Shown here piece by piece: positions 34,226 through 43,691 of a stretch of DNA of 64,000 nt. The notes beneath the pieces are model-generated. The model made no database searches, was not told the DNA's origin, and saw nothing but the letters and a program-made list of their open reading frames with translations. Made by a program: the position numbers and the translations under genes. The stretch comes from Domibacillus mangrovi. GTDB lineage: Bacteria > Bacillota > Bacilli > Bacillales > Domibacillaceae. The DNA lies in assembly GCF_001906925.1 (NCBI RefSeq), contig NZ_MRWQ01000010.1, forward strand, positions 168,216-232,215, in the 5' to 3' direction. Every line of letters begins with the position of its first letter. Within the stretch, counting starts at the first letter, position 1.

Positions 34226-36286
34226 TTATTTAATAGAAATAACGTGTTCGTCTCCAGATGTAACGGAACCTTTTTTCCCGCAAACGATCGTTTCACCTTC
34301 CGCAAGATTCGTAAAAATAATAGGTGTAATCGTTGATGTTGCATTTTCAGAAACGTAATCAAGATCCACTTTGAGAAGAGGCTGGCCGGCTTTCACTATA
34401 TCTCCTTCTGAAATAAGCGATTCGAACCCCTCCCCTTTCAATTTCACCGTATCAATCCCGAAATGAATCAATACTTCATGACCATTATCGGACACAAGAC
34501 CAATCGCGTGTTTTGTTGGGAAAACGGTCTCCACTTTACCATCAACCGGTGATACCACTAGACCGTCAGAAGGCTCAATTGCAAAACCATCACCCATCAT
34601 TTTTCCCGAGAAAACAGGATCCGGTACTTCTGTAATTGGAAGTAACTCACCTGTGATGGGTGCCACAAATCGGCTTTTTACTTCATTGCGGATAGCAGAT
34701 GGCACCGCTTGTTCTACTTCTTTTTGTATTTCTTGATCCAGCTTCACTGCAGTCCGATGCGGAGAATTCCCTTTCATAATATCCGCCATTTGGTGACGTA
34801 AGCTGTCTGAACGAGGACCAAAAATCGCTTGAATGCTGTTGCCAACTTCAAGAACACCGGCAGCACCTAACTGTTTCAATCGTTTTTTATCAACATTAGC
34901 ACTGTCGTTTACCGATACGCGAAGACGTGTAATACATGCATCCAAGTTGGCAATGTTTTCTTTGCCGCCTATTGCTTCTAATATTTCATACGGAAGCTCA
35001 CTTGCAACAACCGCTGGCGCATTGTTATCTTCATCTTCCGGCTCACGGCCTGGTGTTGCTAAGTTAAACTTACGAATCGCAAAACGGAAACCAAAGTAGT
35101 AAATTAAGGCTAACACAAGACCAACCGGAATAACAATCCACGCATTTGTTTGCGGGTTAATCGCACCGAATAAAATGTAATCGATCAAACCACCAGAGAA
35201 GGTCATTCCAATTTTAACATTTAGAAGATGCATCGTCATAAATGAGAGACCTGCAAAGATTGTATGAATGGCAAACAACACAGGTGCAACGAACAAAAAT
35301 GAAAATTCAAGCGGCTCAGTAATTCCTGTTAAGAAAGAGGTCAAAGCTGCAGAACCCATAATACCGGCAACAACTTTTTTACGTTCTGGACGTGATTCAT
35401 GATAAATCGCAAGCGCTGCTGCCGGAAGACCGAACATCATGAACGGATATTTACCTGTCATAAATGTACCGGCTGTTAAGTTTTGCACACCATCTTTAAT
35501 TTGCGCCTGGAAGATCGTATTATCTCCACGGACAACTTCCCCAGCCTGATTTATATACGAACCGAACTCAAACCAGAATGGTGTATAGAAAATATGATGT
35601 AAACCGAAGGGAATTAATGCACGTTCAATGACACCAAATACGAAAGCTGAACCGGCGAGATTCCAATTTAAAACGAAATGAGAAAATGTATTTAAACCGC
35701 TTTGAATGGTCGGCCAGATGAAAATCATTAAAAGACCAAGCACCACCGCTGATGCAGCTGTTGCAATTGGAACAAACCGTTTACCTGCAAAAAAACCGAG
35801 ATAAGACGGCAATTCAATGTTAAAGAATTTATTGTACATATACGCTGCGAGAACACCAACGATAATCCCGCCAAATACACCCGTTTGAAGGGACGGGATA
35901 CCAAGAATTAAAGCATATGCTGGATCTCCACTTTCTAAAACAGCCATTTTTTCAAGCCCAAGAGCTGTTCCCATTGTCGCATTCATAATTAAATATCCAA
36001 CTAACGCAGCAAGACCGGCAACACCATCTCCTCCTGCAAGACCAATAGCGACACCGAGAGCAAATAGTATTGGCAAGTTACCAAACACAATATCCCCTGA
36101 ATTTTCCATAACCGCAGCTACTTGTACAATCCAGTTTGCTTCAAGGAATGGAGCAATTTCAACAAGTGTTGGGTTTTGAAGGGCATTACCGAATGCAAGA
36201 AGTAGACCCGCTGCCGGCAAAATCGCAACAGGGAGCATGAGTGCCTTACCAATTTTTTGTAAAACACCAAAAAGTTTTTTAAACAT
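34226..36286 (-). CDS. ptsG: Glucose-specific PTS permease EIICBA
   Basis: PtsG (686 residues) transports and phosphorylates glucose. The EIIC domain (1-about 400) has about ten membrane segments and the glucose-family stretch [14 protein letters not shown] carries the phosphocysteine in [17 protein letters not shown] at the C-terminus has the phosphohistidine in [14 protein letters not shown]. Domain order C-B-A equals that of B. subtilis PtsG (699). Expression is governed by GlcT through the leader RAT/terminator. Confidence 0.95.
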   Translation of the reverse strand: MFKKLFGVLQKIGKALMLPVAILPAAGLLLAFGNALQNPTLVEIAPFLEANWIVQVAAVMENSGDIVFGNLPILFALGVAIGLAGGDGVAGLAALVGYLIMNATMGTALGLEKMAVLESGDPAYALILGIPSLQTGVFGGIIVGVLAAYMYNKFFNIELPSYLGFFAGKRFVPIATAASAVVLGLLMIFIWPTIQSGLNTFSHFVLNWNLAGSAFVFGVIERALIPFGLHHIFYTPFWFEFGSYINQAGEVVRGDNTIFQAQIKDGVQNLTAGTFMTGKYPFMMFGLPAAALAIYHESRPERKKVVAGIMGSAALTSFLTGITEPLEFSFLFVAPVLFAIHTIFAGLSFMTMHLLNVKIGMTFSGGLIDYILFGAINPQTNAWIVIPVGLVLALIYYFGFRFAIRKFNLATPGREPEDEDNNAPAVVASELPYEILEAIGGKENIANLDACITRLRVSVNDSANVDKKRLKQLGAAGVLEVGNSIQAIFGPRSDSLRHQMADIMKGNSPHRTAVKLDQEIQKEVEQAVPSAIRNEVKSRFVAPITGELLPITEVPDPVFSGKMMGDGFAIEPSDGLVVSPVDGKVETVFPTKHAIGLVSDNGHEVLIHFGIDTVKLKGEGFESLISEGDIVKAGQPLLKVDLDYVSENATSTITPIIFTNLAEGETIVCGKKGSVTSGDEHVISIK

Positions 36287-36344
36287 ATATGTTCCTCCTT
36301 CATCACTTTTACTATGAGCTTCTCAAAGAAAAAACAGACAAACA

Positions 36345-36429
36345 TGAAAAAAGGCATGAGAAAAGAAGACAGTAGAAAACAGAAGTGGTTATAGCCCTGT
36401 TTTCCCCTAAATCTCCTTTACTCATGCCT
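36345..36429 (-). terminator. ptsG leader terminator controlled by GlcT
   Basis: On the minus strand GGCATGAG and CTCATGCC pair over a long loop and are followed by six Ts. The 5' arm overlaps the RAT, so GlcT binding would prevent this terminator. Confidence 0.85.
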
Positions 36430-36448
36430 GATCGTATCAGTAACACGT
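36421..36448 (-). promoter_or_regulatory. RAT (ribonucleic antiterminator) bound by GlcT
   Basis: On the minus strand ACGTGTTACTGATACGATC followed by AGGCATGAG closely resembles the known B. subtilis ptsG RAT. It overlaps the terminator's 5' arm, the classic BglG/SacY-type arrangement. Confidence 0.9.
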
Positions 36449-36462
36449 AAAGAACGAATAAT

Positions 36463-37305
36463 TTATTTCATTTTTGTTTGAATCCGTTGCAGATGCATCG
36501 TCAAATAAACCGCTTCCGCATCGTACACTGGCTTTTTTAATGTTTGCTGCATTACTTTGATTAACTTCCAAGATAAACTATAGCATATTGGATATTCCGT
36601 TTTCAAGAGACTTGCTATTTTTTCTGGTTCGTCCACTTTTTCACCGCGGACAACCCGTTCAATTGTATAACGGATATGACGGACAAGCCGCATATAATCA
36701 ATGCTTTCTTTATCAAGCTCTACATCTAACTGCATCTCAATCAGTTGAATAAGCGTTGCCATTAGTTCTGAATAACGGCTTAAATCACAAACCGCTTTAT
36801 TCGCAATCGCGCTATGTATATGAAGCGCAATAAAACCTACTTCTCCTGGCGGCAGCGCCACCGTCAACTGCTGATTAATGAGCTTAGTTACCGCTTCTGC
36901 CACTTCGTATTCAAATGGATAAAGTGCTTTCGTTTCCAGCAAAAATGGATTGCGTATCCCAATCCCCCGAATCATCCGATTAACAGCGAACAAAAGATGA
37001 TCAGTGAGGCCGACGTGAATATGCTCGTTTAATCTTTGTCCTACACGATCGCGAATTAATTCAACCGCTGCAATCATCACCTTTAATGTTTCATCATCAA
37101 TATTCGGCAGCAATTTTTTATATTGCTCCTGCTCATTCCGATCAGTAAGTACGAACAGTTTTTCAACAGATTCCCGAACAATCTCGTCTCCATGCTGGCG
37201 GCCGAAGCCAATTCCCCGACCAATGAGCACCACTTCAATACGATCTTCGCCGGATGCGATAAGCACATTATTATTTAATACTTTTTTCACAAAGAAATTT
37301 TCCAT
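36463..37305 (-). CDS. glcT: PtsGHI operon antiterminator GlcT
   Basis: GlcT (280 residues) is an RNA-binding antiterminator of the BglG family. The N-terminal CAT domain (1-about 56: KVLNNNVLIASGEDRIEVVLIGRGIGFG, split here only by description) binds the RAT. PRD1 (EHIHVGLTDHLLFAVNR) and PRD2 (LHIHSAI… and …YLTMHLQRI) carry phosphorylatable histidines that sense EIIB and HPr. In glucose it is unphosphorylated and active. It lies directly upstream of its target ptsG. Confidence 0.95.
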   Translation of the reverse strand: MENFFVKKVLNNNVLIASGEDRIEVVLIGRGIGFGRQHGDEIVRESVEKLFVLTDRNEQEQYKKLLPNIDDETLKVMIAAVELIRDRVGQRLNEHIHVGLTDHLLFAVNRMIRGIGIRNPFLLETKALYPFEYEVAEAVTKLINQQLTVALPPGEVGFIALHIHSAIANKAVCDLSRYSELMATLIQLIEMQLDVELDKESIDYMRLVRHIRYTIERVVRGEKVDEPEKIASLLKTEYPICYSLSWKLIKVMQQTLKKPVYDAEAVYLTMHLQRIQTKMK

Positions 37306-37353
37306 GGTAGCATCCCCATCGTTCAGCTTTTTTTACAGTATAGCATGATAGCC

Positions 37354-37387
37354 CAAAAAAACACCTGCCTATTGATAGGAAGGTGTG
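37354..37387 (-). terminator. Intrinsic terminator of pbuG
   Basis: On the minus strand CACCTTCCTAT and ATAGGCAGGTG form a stem followed by seven Ts. Confidence 0.85.
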
Positions 37388-37393
37388 ATTCGC

Positions 37394-38728
37394 TTATTTA
37401 ATAAAGATAAAGTAAAGAACAAATACAATAAACAAGAAATACATAATCGGATGCACTTCTTTTGAACGGCCTTTTAAGATCATCGTAATCGGATAGAATA
37501 TAAATCCGGTCGCAATCCCTGTTGCAATGCTGTACGAAAGTGGCATGGCGATAACTGTCAAGAAAGCGGGAACTGCCACCTCAAATTTCGCCCAGTCAAT
37601 TTTTCCAAGTGACGATGCCATTAAAACACCGACAATAATCATCGCTGGTGCCGTTACGTTCGATGTAATGACGGAAAGCACTGGGAAAAAGAATAACGAG
37701 AGTAAAAAAAGGATGCCGGTTACAACAGCAGCAAGACCTGTACGAGCTCCTGCCGCAACACCTGCTGATGATTCGATGTACGATGTTGTTGTCGATGTAC
37801 CGAAGATCGCACCCGCAACAGTGGCACATGAATCTGCAAATAATGCTTTTTCTGCACGCGGTAGTTTATTGTCTTTCATTAAGCCTGCCTGATTAGCTAC
37901 AGCTACTAATGTGCCTGCTGTATCAAAAAAGTCAACGAACAAAAACGTCAGGACAATGACGAGCATTTGAATTGTAAAGATTTCACCAGGCGTTTGGAAT
38001 ATATTCTCAATTGCCACACCAAATGTCGGTGCCATACTCGGTACACTTGAGACAATCTGCTTTGGCAATTCAACAAGGTTAAAAAACATCCCGACAACAG
38101 CTGTAATAAGCATTCCATAAAATATACCACCATGAACACCTTTAGCCATAAGGACGACTGTTAAAACTAAACCAAAAACCGTCAAAAGCACCGGCCCCGA
38201 TGTTACGTTGCCTAGAGCGACAAGTACCGCATCATCATTGACAATAATGCCTGCATTCTGGAATCCGACAAATGCAATAAATAAACCGATACCAGCACCA
38301 ACTGCATATTTCAGCTCTGCCGGTATCGAATTAATAATCGTCTCACGCAGACCGGTTAGCGTTAGAATAATAAAAATAATCCCCGAGAATAAAACACCTG
38401 TCAATGCTGTCTGCCACGGAACACCATACGTCAATACGACTGTATAAGCAAAAAACGCATTCAATCCCATACCCGGCGCAAGTGCGATTGGATATTTAGC
38501 CATTAACCCCATTAAGATGGATCCGATTGCTGCTGCAAGTGCCGTCGCTGTAAATACCGCTCCATAATCCATTCTCATTGCTTCTGGTAAATCAGGCACT
38601 GTTTGCAATGACAACGTCAGCGGATTGAGAACTAAAATGTATGCCATCGATAAAAATGTCGTCAAACCACCGATAATTTCGCGCTGATATGTCGTTTCCA
38701 ATTCATTCATCCTGAAAAATTTTTTCAT
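37394..38728 (-). CDS. pbuG: Hypoxanthine/guanine permease PbuG (NCS2 family)
   Basis: PbuG (444 residues) is a proton-coupled purine importer of the AzgA-like branch, with about 12-14 membrane segments. Family features: TTFLSMAYILVLNP near the N-terminus, LAPGMGLNAFFAYTV, and FDTAGTLVAVANQAG. The gene is preceded by a purine-type riboswitch and terminator, consistent with purine-base repression, and lies next to guaA as in B. subtilis. Confidence 0.93.
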   Translation of the reverse strand: MKKFFRMNELETTYQREIIGGLTTFLSMAYILVLNPLTLSLQTVPDLPEAMRMDYGAVFTATALAAAIGSILMGLMAKYPIALAPGMGLNAFFAYTVVLTYGVPWQTALTGVLFSGIIFIILTLTGLRETIINSIPAELKYAVGAGIGLFIAFVGFQNAGIIVNDDAVLVALGNVTSGPVLLTVFGLVLTVVLMAKGVHGGIFYGMLITAVVGMFFNLVELPKQIVSSVPSMAPTFGVAIENIFQTPGEIFTIQMLVIVLTFLFVDFFDTAGTLVAVANQAGLMKDNKLPRAEKALFADSCATVAGAIFGTSTTTSYIESSAGVAAGARTGLAAVVTGILFLLSLFFFPVLSVITSNVTAPAMIIVGVLMASSLGKIDWAKFEVAVPAFLTVIAMPLSYSIATGIATGFIFYPITMILKGRSKEVHPIMYFLFIVFVLYFIFIK

Positions 38729-38757
38729 TTCTTCGGCTCCTCTCGATTTTATGTTAA

Positions 38758-38793
38758 CGAAAAAATGCCTGGAACAATTTGGTTCCAGGCACG
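38758..38793 (-). terminator. Riboswitch-associated terminator in the pbuG leader
   Basis: On the minus strand TGCCTGGAAC and GTTCCAGGCA form a 10-bp stem, followed by six Ts, between the aptamer and pbuG. Confidence 0.9.
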
Positions 38794-38812
38794 ACCAAGA
38801 AGAAGAGATTAT

Positions 38813-38900
38813 ACATGCCCACTTATACGTAGTCCGACCATTTAAGGCAGCCCAGTAAGAACTGTCAAGCCACTTCTCGACGATATACGATACATGTGCA
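38813..38900 (-). ncRNA. Divergent purine riboswitch aptamer (pbuG leader)
   Basis: The minus strand has the order P1 (CGTA/TACG core), P2 hairpin GTCGAG/CTTGAC, J2/3, P3 hairpin, and GGACTACG. Conserved elements kept: L3 CCTTAAA, the GG of L2, and a C at the specificity position. Changes: L2 is GAAGTGG instead of GATATGG, and J2/3 is GTTCTTACT instead of GTTTCTACC. P3 needs a bulge and wobble pairs. It is followed by a good terminator. It is clearly of the purine class by layout, but function or ligand may be altered. Confidence 0.75.
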
Positions 38901-38996
38901 ACTAAATATATAGTTCTTCCCCATCTTACTTATACATCATTCGTTCATTCTTATACTGCATATGAATTAATTACTTTTCGAATAATTATTTTGCGT

Positions 38997-40550
38997 TTAT
39001 TCCCACTCAATCGTTGCAGGCGGCTTACTCGTAATGTCATACACGACACGATTTACATGTGCCACTTCATTTACAATACGAGTTGAGATTACTTCAAGCA
39101 CTTCCCAAGGAATACGTGCCCAATCAGATGTCATACCATCAATCGATGTAACCGCCCGAATGCCAATTGTATAATCGTACGTACGCGCATCACCCATCAC
39201 ACCAACGCTGCGGATATCCGGAAGGACCGTAAAGTATTGCCAAATTTCACGCTCAAGTCCATGATTACGCACTTCTTCACGTAAAATTGCGTCTGATTCT
39301 CGGACAATTTCCAATTTCTCTTCAGAAATTTCTCCAAGAACACGAATGCCCAAACCAGGACCTGGGAACGGTTGACGCCAGACGATATGATCTGGAATAC
39401 CGAGCTCAGAACCGAGCAAACGCACTTCATCTTTAAACAATGTGTTAAGCGGTTCGATTAATTGGAATTGCATATCTTCTGGCAGGCCACCGACGTTATG
39501 ATGCGATTTAATCGTTTGTGCAGTCGCTGTTCCGCTTTCGATAATATCTGTGTAAAGTGTCCCTTGCGCAAGATAATCAATACCTTCCAGTTTCGATGCT
39601 TCATCGTCAAATACATAAATAAATTCGTTACCGATAATTTTACGTTTTTTCTCTGGATCAGAAACACCCGCAAGTTTACTCAAGAAGCGGTCTTTTGCGT
39701 CTACTTTAATAATGTTGATATTAAATCCATTTGCAAAGGTATCCATCACTTCATCTGCTTCGTTTTTACGGAGAAGACCGTGATCGACGAAAATACATGT
39801 CAATTGATCACCGATTGCTTTATGTATCAATACCGCAACCACAGATGAATCAACGCCGCCTGACATGGCACAAAGAACATTTTTGTCACCGACTGTTTGA
39901 CGAATTTTTTCCACTTCAACTTCAATGAAGTTTTCCATTGACCAGTCTCCTGTGCAATCGCAAACGCCGAAGACGAAATTTTTCAAAATATCATTGCCAT
40001 AAACAGAATGTTTTACTTCTGGATGGAATTGAACAGCATAAAGATTTTTTTCCGCATAACTCATCGACGCAATCGGGCATGACGGATTCACTGCATCAAT
40101 CGTAAATCCTGCCGGTGCTTCCGTTACAAGATCGCTATGGCTCATCCAAACAATTTGCTCTTTCGGAAGTTCGGCGAAAAGCGCGGATTCTGTCTGCACA
40201 TTGATCGCTGCTTTGCCGTATTCACGGTGAGAAGCCGATTCTACTTTACCGCCGTAATGTTTTGTCATCAACTGCATGCCATAGCAAATTCCAAAAATCG
40301 GAATACCCAAGTCAAAAATACGCTCGTCACAGCCAAATGCACCTTCTGCATACACACTGTTCGGACCGCCTGAAAAAATAATCCCTTTTGGATTGATTTC
40401 TTTAATCTCTTCCACCGTAATTGTGTGCGGATGTAGCTCACTGTATACACCAAATTCACGAATTCGTCGTGTAATCAATTGATTGTATTGACTGCCAAAA
40501 TCAAGTACGAGAATCATTTCTTGATTTTGCAATTCTGATTTTCCTGTCAT
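38997..40550 (-). CDS. guaA: GMP synthase (glutamine-hydrolysing)
   Basis: GuaA (517 residues) aminates XMP to GMP. The N-terminal class-I glutaminase has Cys in GICYGMQLM and the HPE pair in FHPEVKHS. The ATP-pyrophosphatase domain has the PP-loop [11 protein letters not shown], and a C-terminal dimerisation domain ends in KPPATIEWE. The ATG follows GAGGAG with 8-bp spacing. Upstream, a TATAAT (complement of 40583-40588) is a likely -10 box. A lone PurBox-like GTTCG core at 40610-40614 hints at PurR control but lacks a clear partner. Confidence 0.96.
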   Translation of the reverse strand: MTGKSELQNQEMILVLDFGSQYNQLITRRIREFGVYSELHPHTITVEEIKEINPKGIIFSGGPNSVYAEGAFGCDERIFDLGIPIFGICYGMQLMTKHYGGKVESASHREYGKAAINVQTESALFAELPKEQIVWMSHSDLVTEAPAGFTIDAVNPSCPIASMSYAEKNLYAVQFHPEVKHSVYGNDILKNFVFGVCDCTGDWSMENFIEVEVEKIRQTVGDKNVLCAMSGGVDSSVVAVLIHKAIGDQLTCIFVDHGLLRKNEADEVMDTFANGFNINIIKVDAKDRFLSKLAGVSDPEKKRKIIGNEFIYVFDDEASKLEGIDYLAQGTLYTDIIESGTATAQTIKSHHNVGGLPEDMQFQLIEPLNTLFKDEVRLLGSELGIPDHIVWRQPFPGPGLGIRVLGEISEEKLEIVRESDAILREEVRNHGLEREIWQYFTVLPDIRSVGVMGDARTYDYTIGIRAVTSIDGMTSDWARIPWEVLEVISTRIVNEVAHVNRVVYDITSKPPATIEWE

Positions 40551-40726
40551 CGTATCTACTCCTCTTTCTTCAACTATTCCGTATTATAGGAAACAATCCG
40601 CTATTATTTGTTCGTGTTCAAACATTTTGACCTCATTTTATATGTATACAGCGGACCGGTCAAGGCGTTGTCTCGTTTATTGAAAATTCAGACTCAAAAA
40701 AACTTCCCGATTAGATCAAGGATGCG

Positions 40727-41557
40727 TTATTTTTTCCAAAAATCATCAAATACCGTAATGGGCAGATGACGTTTATGTGCTGATTTTTTAAAGAGTTCCT
40801 CAATTCGTTCTGCTGCTGCATCTGGTACGTCTTTTCCTTCCAAATAATCATCAATATGTTCATACGCAACACCAAGTGCCACTTCATCCGGCAACTGCGG
40901 ACGATATTCTTCAAGGTCGGCTGTCGGCACTTTCGTATACAGATGCTCTGGGCAATCCAATTTTTGTAGCATTTGACGCCCTTGTCGTTTATTTAAACGA
41001 AAAAGCGGAACAAGATCAGCGCCCCCGTCACCAAATTTTGTGTAAAAACCGGTTACCGCTTCTGCACTATGATCCGTGCCGATGACAACCGCATTTTTCA
41101 TAGCGGCAATGCTATACTGTGCTTTCATTCGTTCGCGCGCTTTTTCATTTCCTTTGGCGAAGTCCGTTAATTCAATACCGTTAGCCCTAAGTGCCGCTTC
41201 ACTCGCTTCCACAGACGGTTTAATATTAATGATATATGTTTCATCAGGCTGGATAAAATCAAGTGCATCCTGACAGTCACCTTCATCCTTTTGAATACCG
41301 TACGGAAGGCGTACAGCAAAAAAAGCATAATCTTCAGAACCTGTTTCTTTTTTTAATTCATCGACCGCCATCTGTGCAAGTTTACCAGCAAGTGTTGAAT
41401 CCTGCCCGCCGGAAATACCGAGCACAAAACCTTTTAAAAATGAATGGTGACGCAAATAAGCTTTCAGATAATCAACACTTCGTCTAATTTCTTCCTGCGC
41501 AGTAATCTCTGGTTTCACTTTTAGCTCTTCAATAATTTTTTTTTGCATGTCACGCAC
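40727..41557 (-). CDS. nadE: Ammonia-dependent NAD synthetase
   Basis: NadE (276 residues) makes NAD from deamido-NAD, ATP and ammonia. The PP-loop [19 protein letters not shown] and the [14 protein letters not shown] loop are typical. I place the start at a GTG (41555-41557) because AAGGAG lies 10 bp upstream and the N-terminus then matches the family; the open frame extends nine codons further without a ribosome site. It is a single gene at the edge of the accessory region. Confidence 0.93.
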   Translation of the reverse strand: MRDMQKKIIEELKVKPEITAQEEIRRSVDYLKAYLRHHSFLKGFVLGISGGQDSTLAGKLAQMAVDELKKETGSEDYAFFAVRLPYGIQKDEGDCQDALDFIQPDETYIINIKPSVEASEAALRANGIELTDFAKGNEKARERMKAQYSIAAMKNAVVIGTDHSAEAVTGFYTKFGDGGADLVPLFRLNKRQGRQMLQKLDCPEHLYTKVPTADLEEYRPQLPDEVALGVAYEHIDDYLEGKDVPDAAAERIEELFKKSAHKRHLPITVFDDFWKK

Positions 41558-41751
41558 AACTAAAAATCTCCTTCCGTCTTTCATACATTTGTCACTATTG
41601 TACCACTTTTATATCCATATTACTGTTCACCTCTACTTTCATTAAATGTCACTTATTATACAAAAATAAACGTTTAAAACGATTTATATAGGGAATAACA
41701 TAATACAGCTTTAAATATTGGATACAATAATATAGAAAGGAGTTGTTCAGG

Positions 41752-42048
41752 ATGAATCCCTCAGAAAAAATAAAATGTGACTTGTCAAGCTCAGTAGAAA
41801 CAATCAAAAATGTATTATCAAGCAGGCCTTTCGACTACAAAGACATTTATTTCGTTGAAGAAGAGTTTTTGCCAGGAGAAGGAAAAGACTATATTGGATT
41901 TATCTATGGTGTAAAAGGCAAACACAAAAATGATGGGGAGTACAAAAACTATGAAATCAGTGTTTTTTCTCGTGATGGATTGCGGTTCGAGGTAAGAAAA
42001 GACAACGATCAAGGTTTTGATGATTTAGAGAACAGATTTACATTATAA
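41752..42048 (+). CDS. Hypothetical protein (98 residues)
   Basis: I do not recognise this protein. It starts at the ATG 41752 behind AAGGAG. It is acidic and lysine-rich, without membrane segments, and has alternating strands (DIYFVEEEFL, KDYIGFIYGVKG, NYEISVFSRDGLRFEV) suggesting a small alpha/beta or beta-sheet fold. A clean terminator follows. It stands alone at the left end of the accessory region. Confidence 0.7.
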   Translation: MNPSEKIKCDLSSSVETIKNVLSSRPFDYKDIYFVEEEFLPGEGKDYIGFIYGVKGKHKNDGEYKNYEISVFSRDGLRFEVRKDNDQGFDDLENRFTL

Positions 42049-42067
42049 TAGTAGAGATTATAATTGT

Positions 42068-42097
42068 GAATCTTCATTCTTGAAGATTCTTTTTTTC
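42068..42097 (+). terminator. Intrinsic terminator
   Basis: GAATCTTCA ATTC-type hairpin (GAATCTTCA / TGAAGATTC) followed by eight Ts, just after the 98-residue gene. Confidence 0.85.
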
Positions 42098-42405
42098 ATT
42101 CATACCTTGCATTATAAACACAATGATCAATTTCACAATTAAGCTTTTCCTACTCACCTTTCATCTACGTTCCCCTCAGCTTTCGGGAGACCTTCCTCAC
42201 TTGATTTAGAAAGTACTTTTTACCATTGACCTATTGAATAGTGGATACATTCCAATTAGTGTCCATGCTGGAATAGGTATTACACTTCTAATCAATATCA
42301 TCAGCTTAAAGTTAATGAAAAAGTTTTAAGAAGTACAAATATGTCTTTGTTTTTCGCTGTATAGATTATAATGAAGGATTTTTTTCATAAAAACGGAGAG
42401 GAGGG
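42098..42405. other. Non-coding gap with a possible gene remnant
   Basis: The only coding-like stretch is about 42212-42329 (+): 39 open codons ending in …GITLLINIISLKLMKKF and a stop, hydrophobic, with an in-frame stop upstream. It loosely resembles the end of a polytopic membrane protein such as a P-type ATPase. No start or ribosome site supports it, so I treat it as a possible relic only. Confidence 0.3.
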
Positions 42406-43476
42406 ATGATTCTGTTTCGTTTAGGTGATGTCTTAGCTGATCGATATCAGCTTGCAAAGAAGATTTCTCAAGGGGGCATGGGGGCCGTATGGTTAGCAGA
42501 AGACAAGGTACTAAATAGAACCGTTGCCATTAAAACGGTAAATCAAAATATGTTAGAGATTAATGACCGTGCATTCAAGGTCTTTAATGATGAAGCTAAC
42601 ATAGGCGCCGGTTTATTAGGTCATCCTAATGTAGTGACAGTACTTGATTATGGCATACACCATGTAGCTAAGATGGAACAAGCGCCTTTTATGGTTATGG
42701 AATATATAGATGGGATCAATGCGTTAACATTTATTAATCAAACCAAGGCTGTAATTGATGAAGAAACATACTATTATATTTCCTTATTAATAGCGTCTAA
42801 AATATGCATGGCAATCGATTATGCTCATAAAAAAAGAATATTCCATCGAGATATTAAACCACTAAACGTTTTCATTTCTAAGTACGGATTTATAAAAGTT
42901 GGTGATTTTGGTTTATCACGTTTTTTTGATGAATTTACGAGAACTCATACTGTAAGCCAATTTAGTTCGCCCTCTTATAGTGCACCGGAGCAATGGAAAG
43001 GAGAAAGTTATGAAGAAAAGACGGATATTTATCAGTTGGGCTGCACGTTATATCATTTGTTTACAGGGCAACGAATTTTTGAAAAACCTATTCCTGCTCT
43101 TATATATGCCCATCTTAATGAATGCCCCATTCCCCCAAAAAACTTTTGTTTTTATATGCCAGAAGAGCTCTCCAACGTCATTATTGAAATGGTCTCCAAA
43201 GAAGGGATTGATCGACCTTCCTTATGGCAGCTAAATGATATACTAGCTAAAGAGCTGCACAAAAATTTTAACATATCCATTACAGTTGATAAAGATGATT
43301 ATAAAAAAATCGATATAGTCTGCGAAGTAACAGACGCTTCAGGCGACTCCTTGAAGTACGGAAGTGAAACAATCATCACGTTCTCCGATTTTAACGAAGT
43401 TTTATCAGAAGCCCTTCAGCTTATATTAAATGATATTACCACTATTCATATAACCGCTTTAGATGAAATGACTTAA
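42406..43476 (+). CDS. Orphan Hanks-type serine/threonine protein kinase
   Basis: A 356-residue soluble kinase. Catalytic features are all present: glycine loop SQGGMGAV (21-28), Lys43 in VAIKTV, Glu63/64 of helix C (DEANIG), HRDIKPLN (Asp149, Asn154), DFG at 167-169 and APEQW. Unlike PrkC it has no transmembrane or PASTA domains. About 85 residues after the kinase core form a small mixed alpha/beta tail of unknown role. The ATG is preceded by an unusually long GGAGAGGAGGG. No phosphatase gene is adjacent, and the substrate is unknown. Confidence 0.9.
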   Translation: MILFRLGDVLADRYQLAKKISQGGMGAVWLAEDKVLNRTVAIKTVNQNMLEINDRAFKVFNDEANIGAGLLGHPNVVTVLDYGIHHVAKMEQAPFMVMEYIDGINALTFINQTKAVIDEETYYYISLLIASKICMAIDYAHKKRIFHRDIKPLNVFISKYGFIKVGDFGLSRFFDEFTRTHTVSQFSSPSYSAPEQWKGESYEEKTDIYQLGCTLYHLFTGQRIFEKPIPALIYAHLNECPIPPKNFCFYMPEELSNVIIEMVSKEGIDRPSLWQLNDILAKELHKNFNISITVDKDDYKKIDIVCEVTDASGDSLKYGSETIITFSDFNEVLSEALQLILNDITTIHITALDEMT

Positions 43477-43596
43477 AGATGGCTGCATCTAAAACGAGGA
43501 ACGTAATGACTTTTGCTGCCCCATCTGTACGTAGGGCACCTTCTTTTTAAGATCGTTTCTTCGTCTTTACGTTTTGTAAAAAAGCCGTCCTAATGA

Positions 43597-43651
43597 AAGA
43601 GAAACGAACCCTTTTTATACATAAATTAGGTTCGTCTCTTTCTATACATTT
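43597..43651. terminator. Bidirectional hairpin between kinase and glycerate kinase genes
   Basis: GAAAGAGAAACGAACC and GGTTCGTCTCTTTC form a 13-14-bp stem with one mismatch. It lies between two convergent genes and probably ends both transcripts. Confidence 0.6.
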
Positions 43652-43691
43652 AACTCTTTAACAACTTATTACCTAAATTCCAGATGCATGT

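Noticed and set aside
42212..42329. Hydrophobic open stretch before the kinase gene as a real gene
   Set aside because: It has no ribosome site and no proper start, and an in-frame stop lies immediately upstream. It is at most a relic.
43510..43555. Hairpin GCCC/GGGC with a T-rich tail as the kinase terminator
   Set aside because: The stem is short with a long loop; the stronger hairpin at 43597-43651 is preferred.
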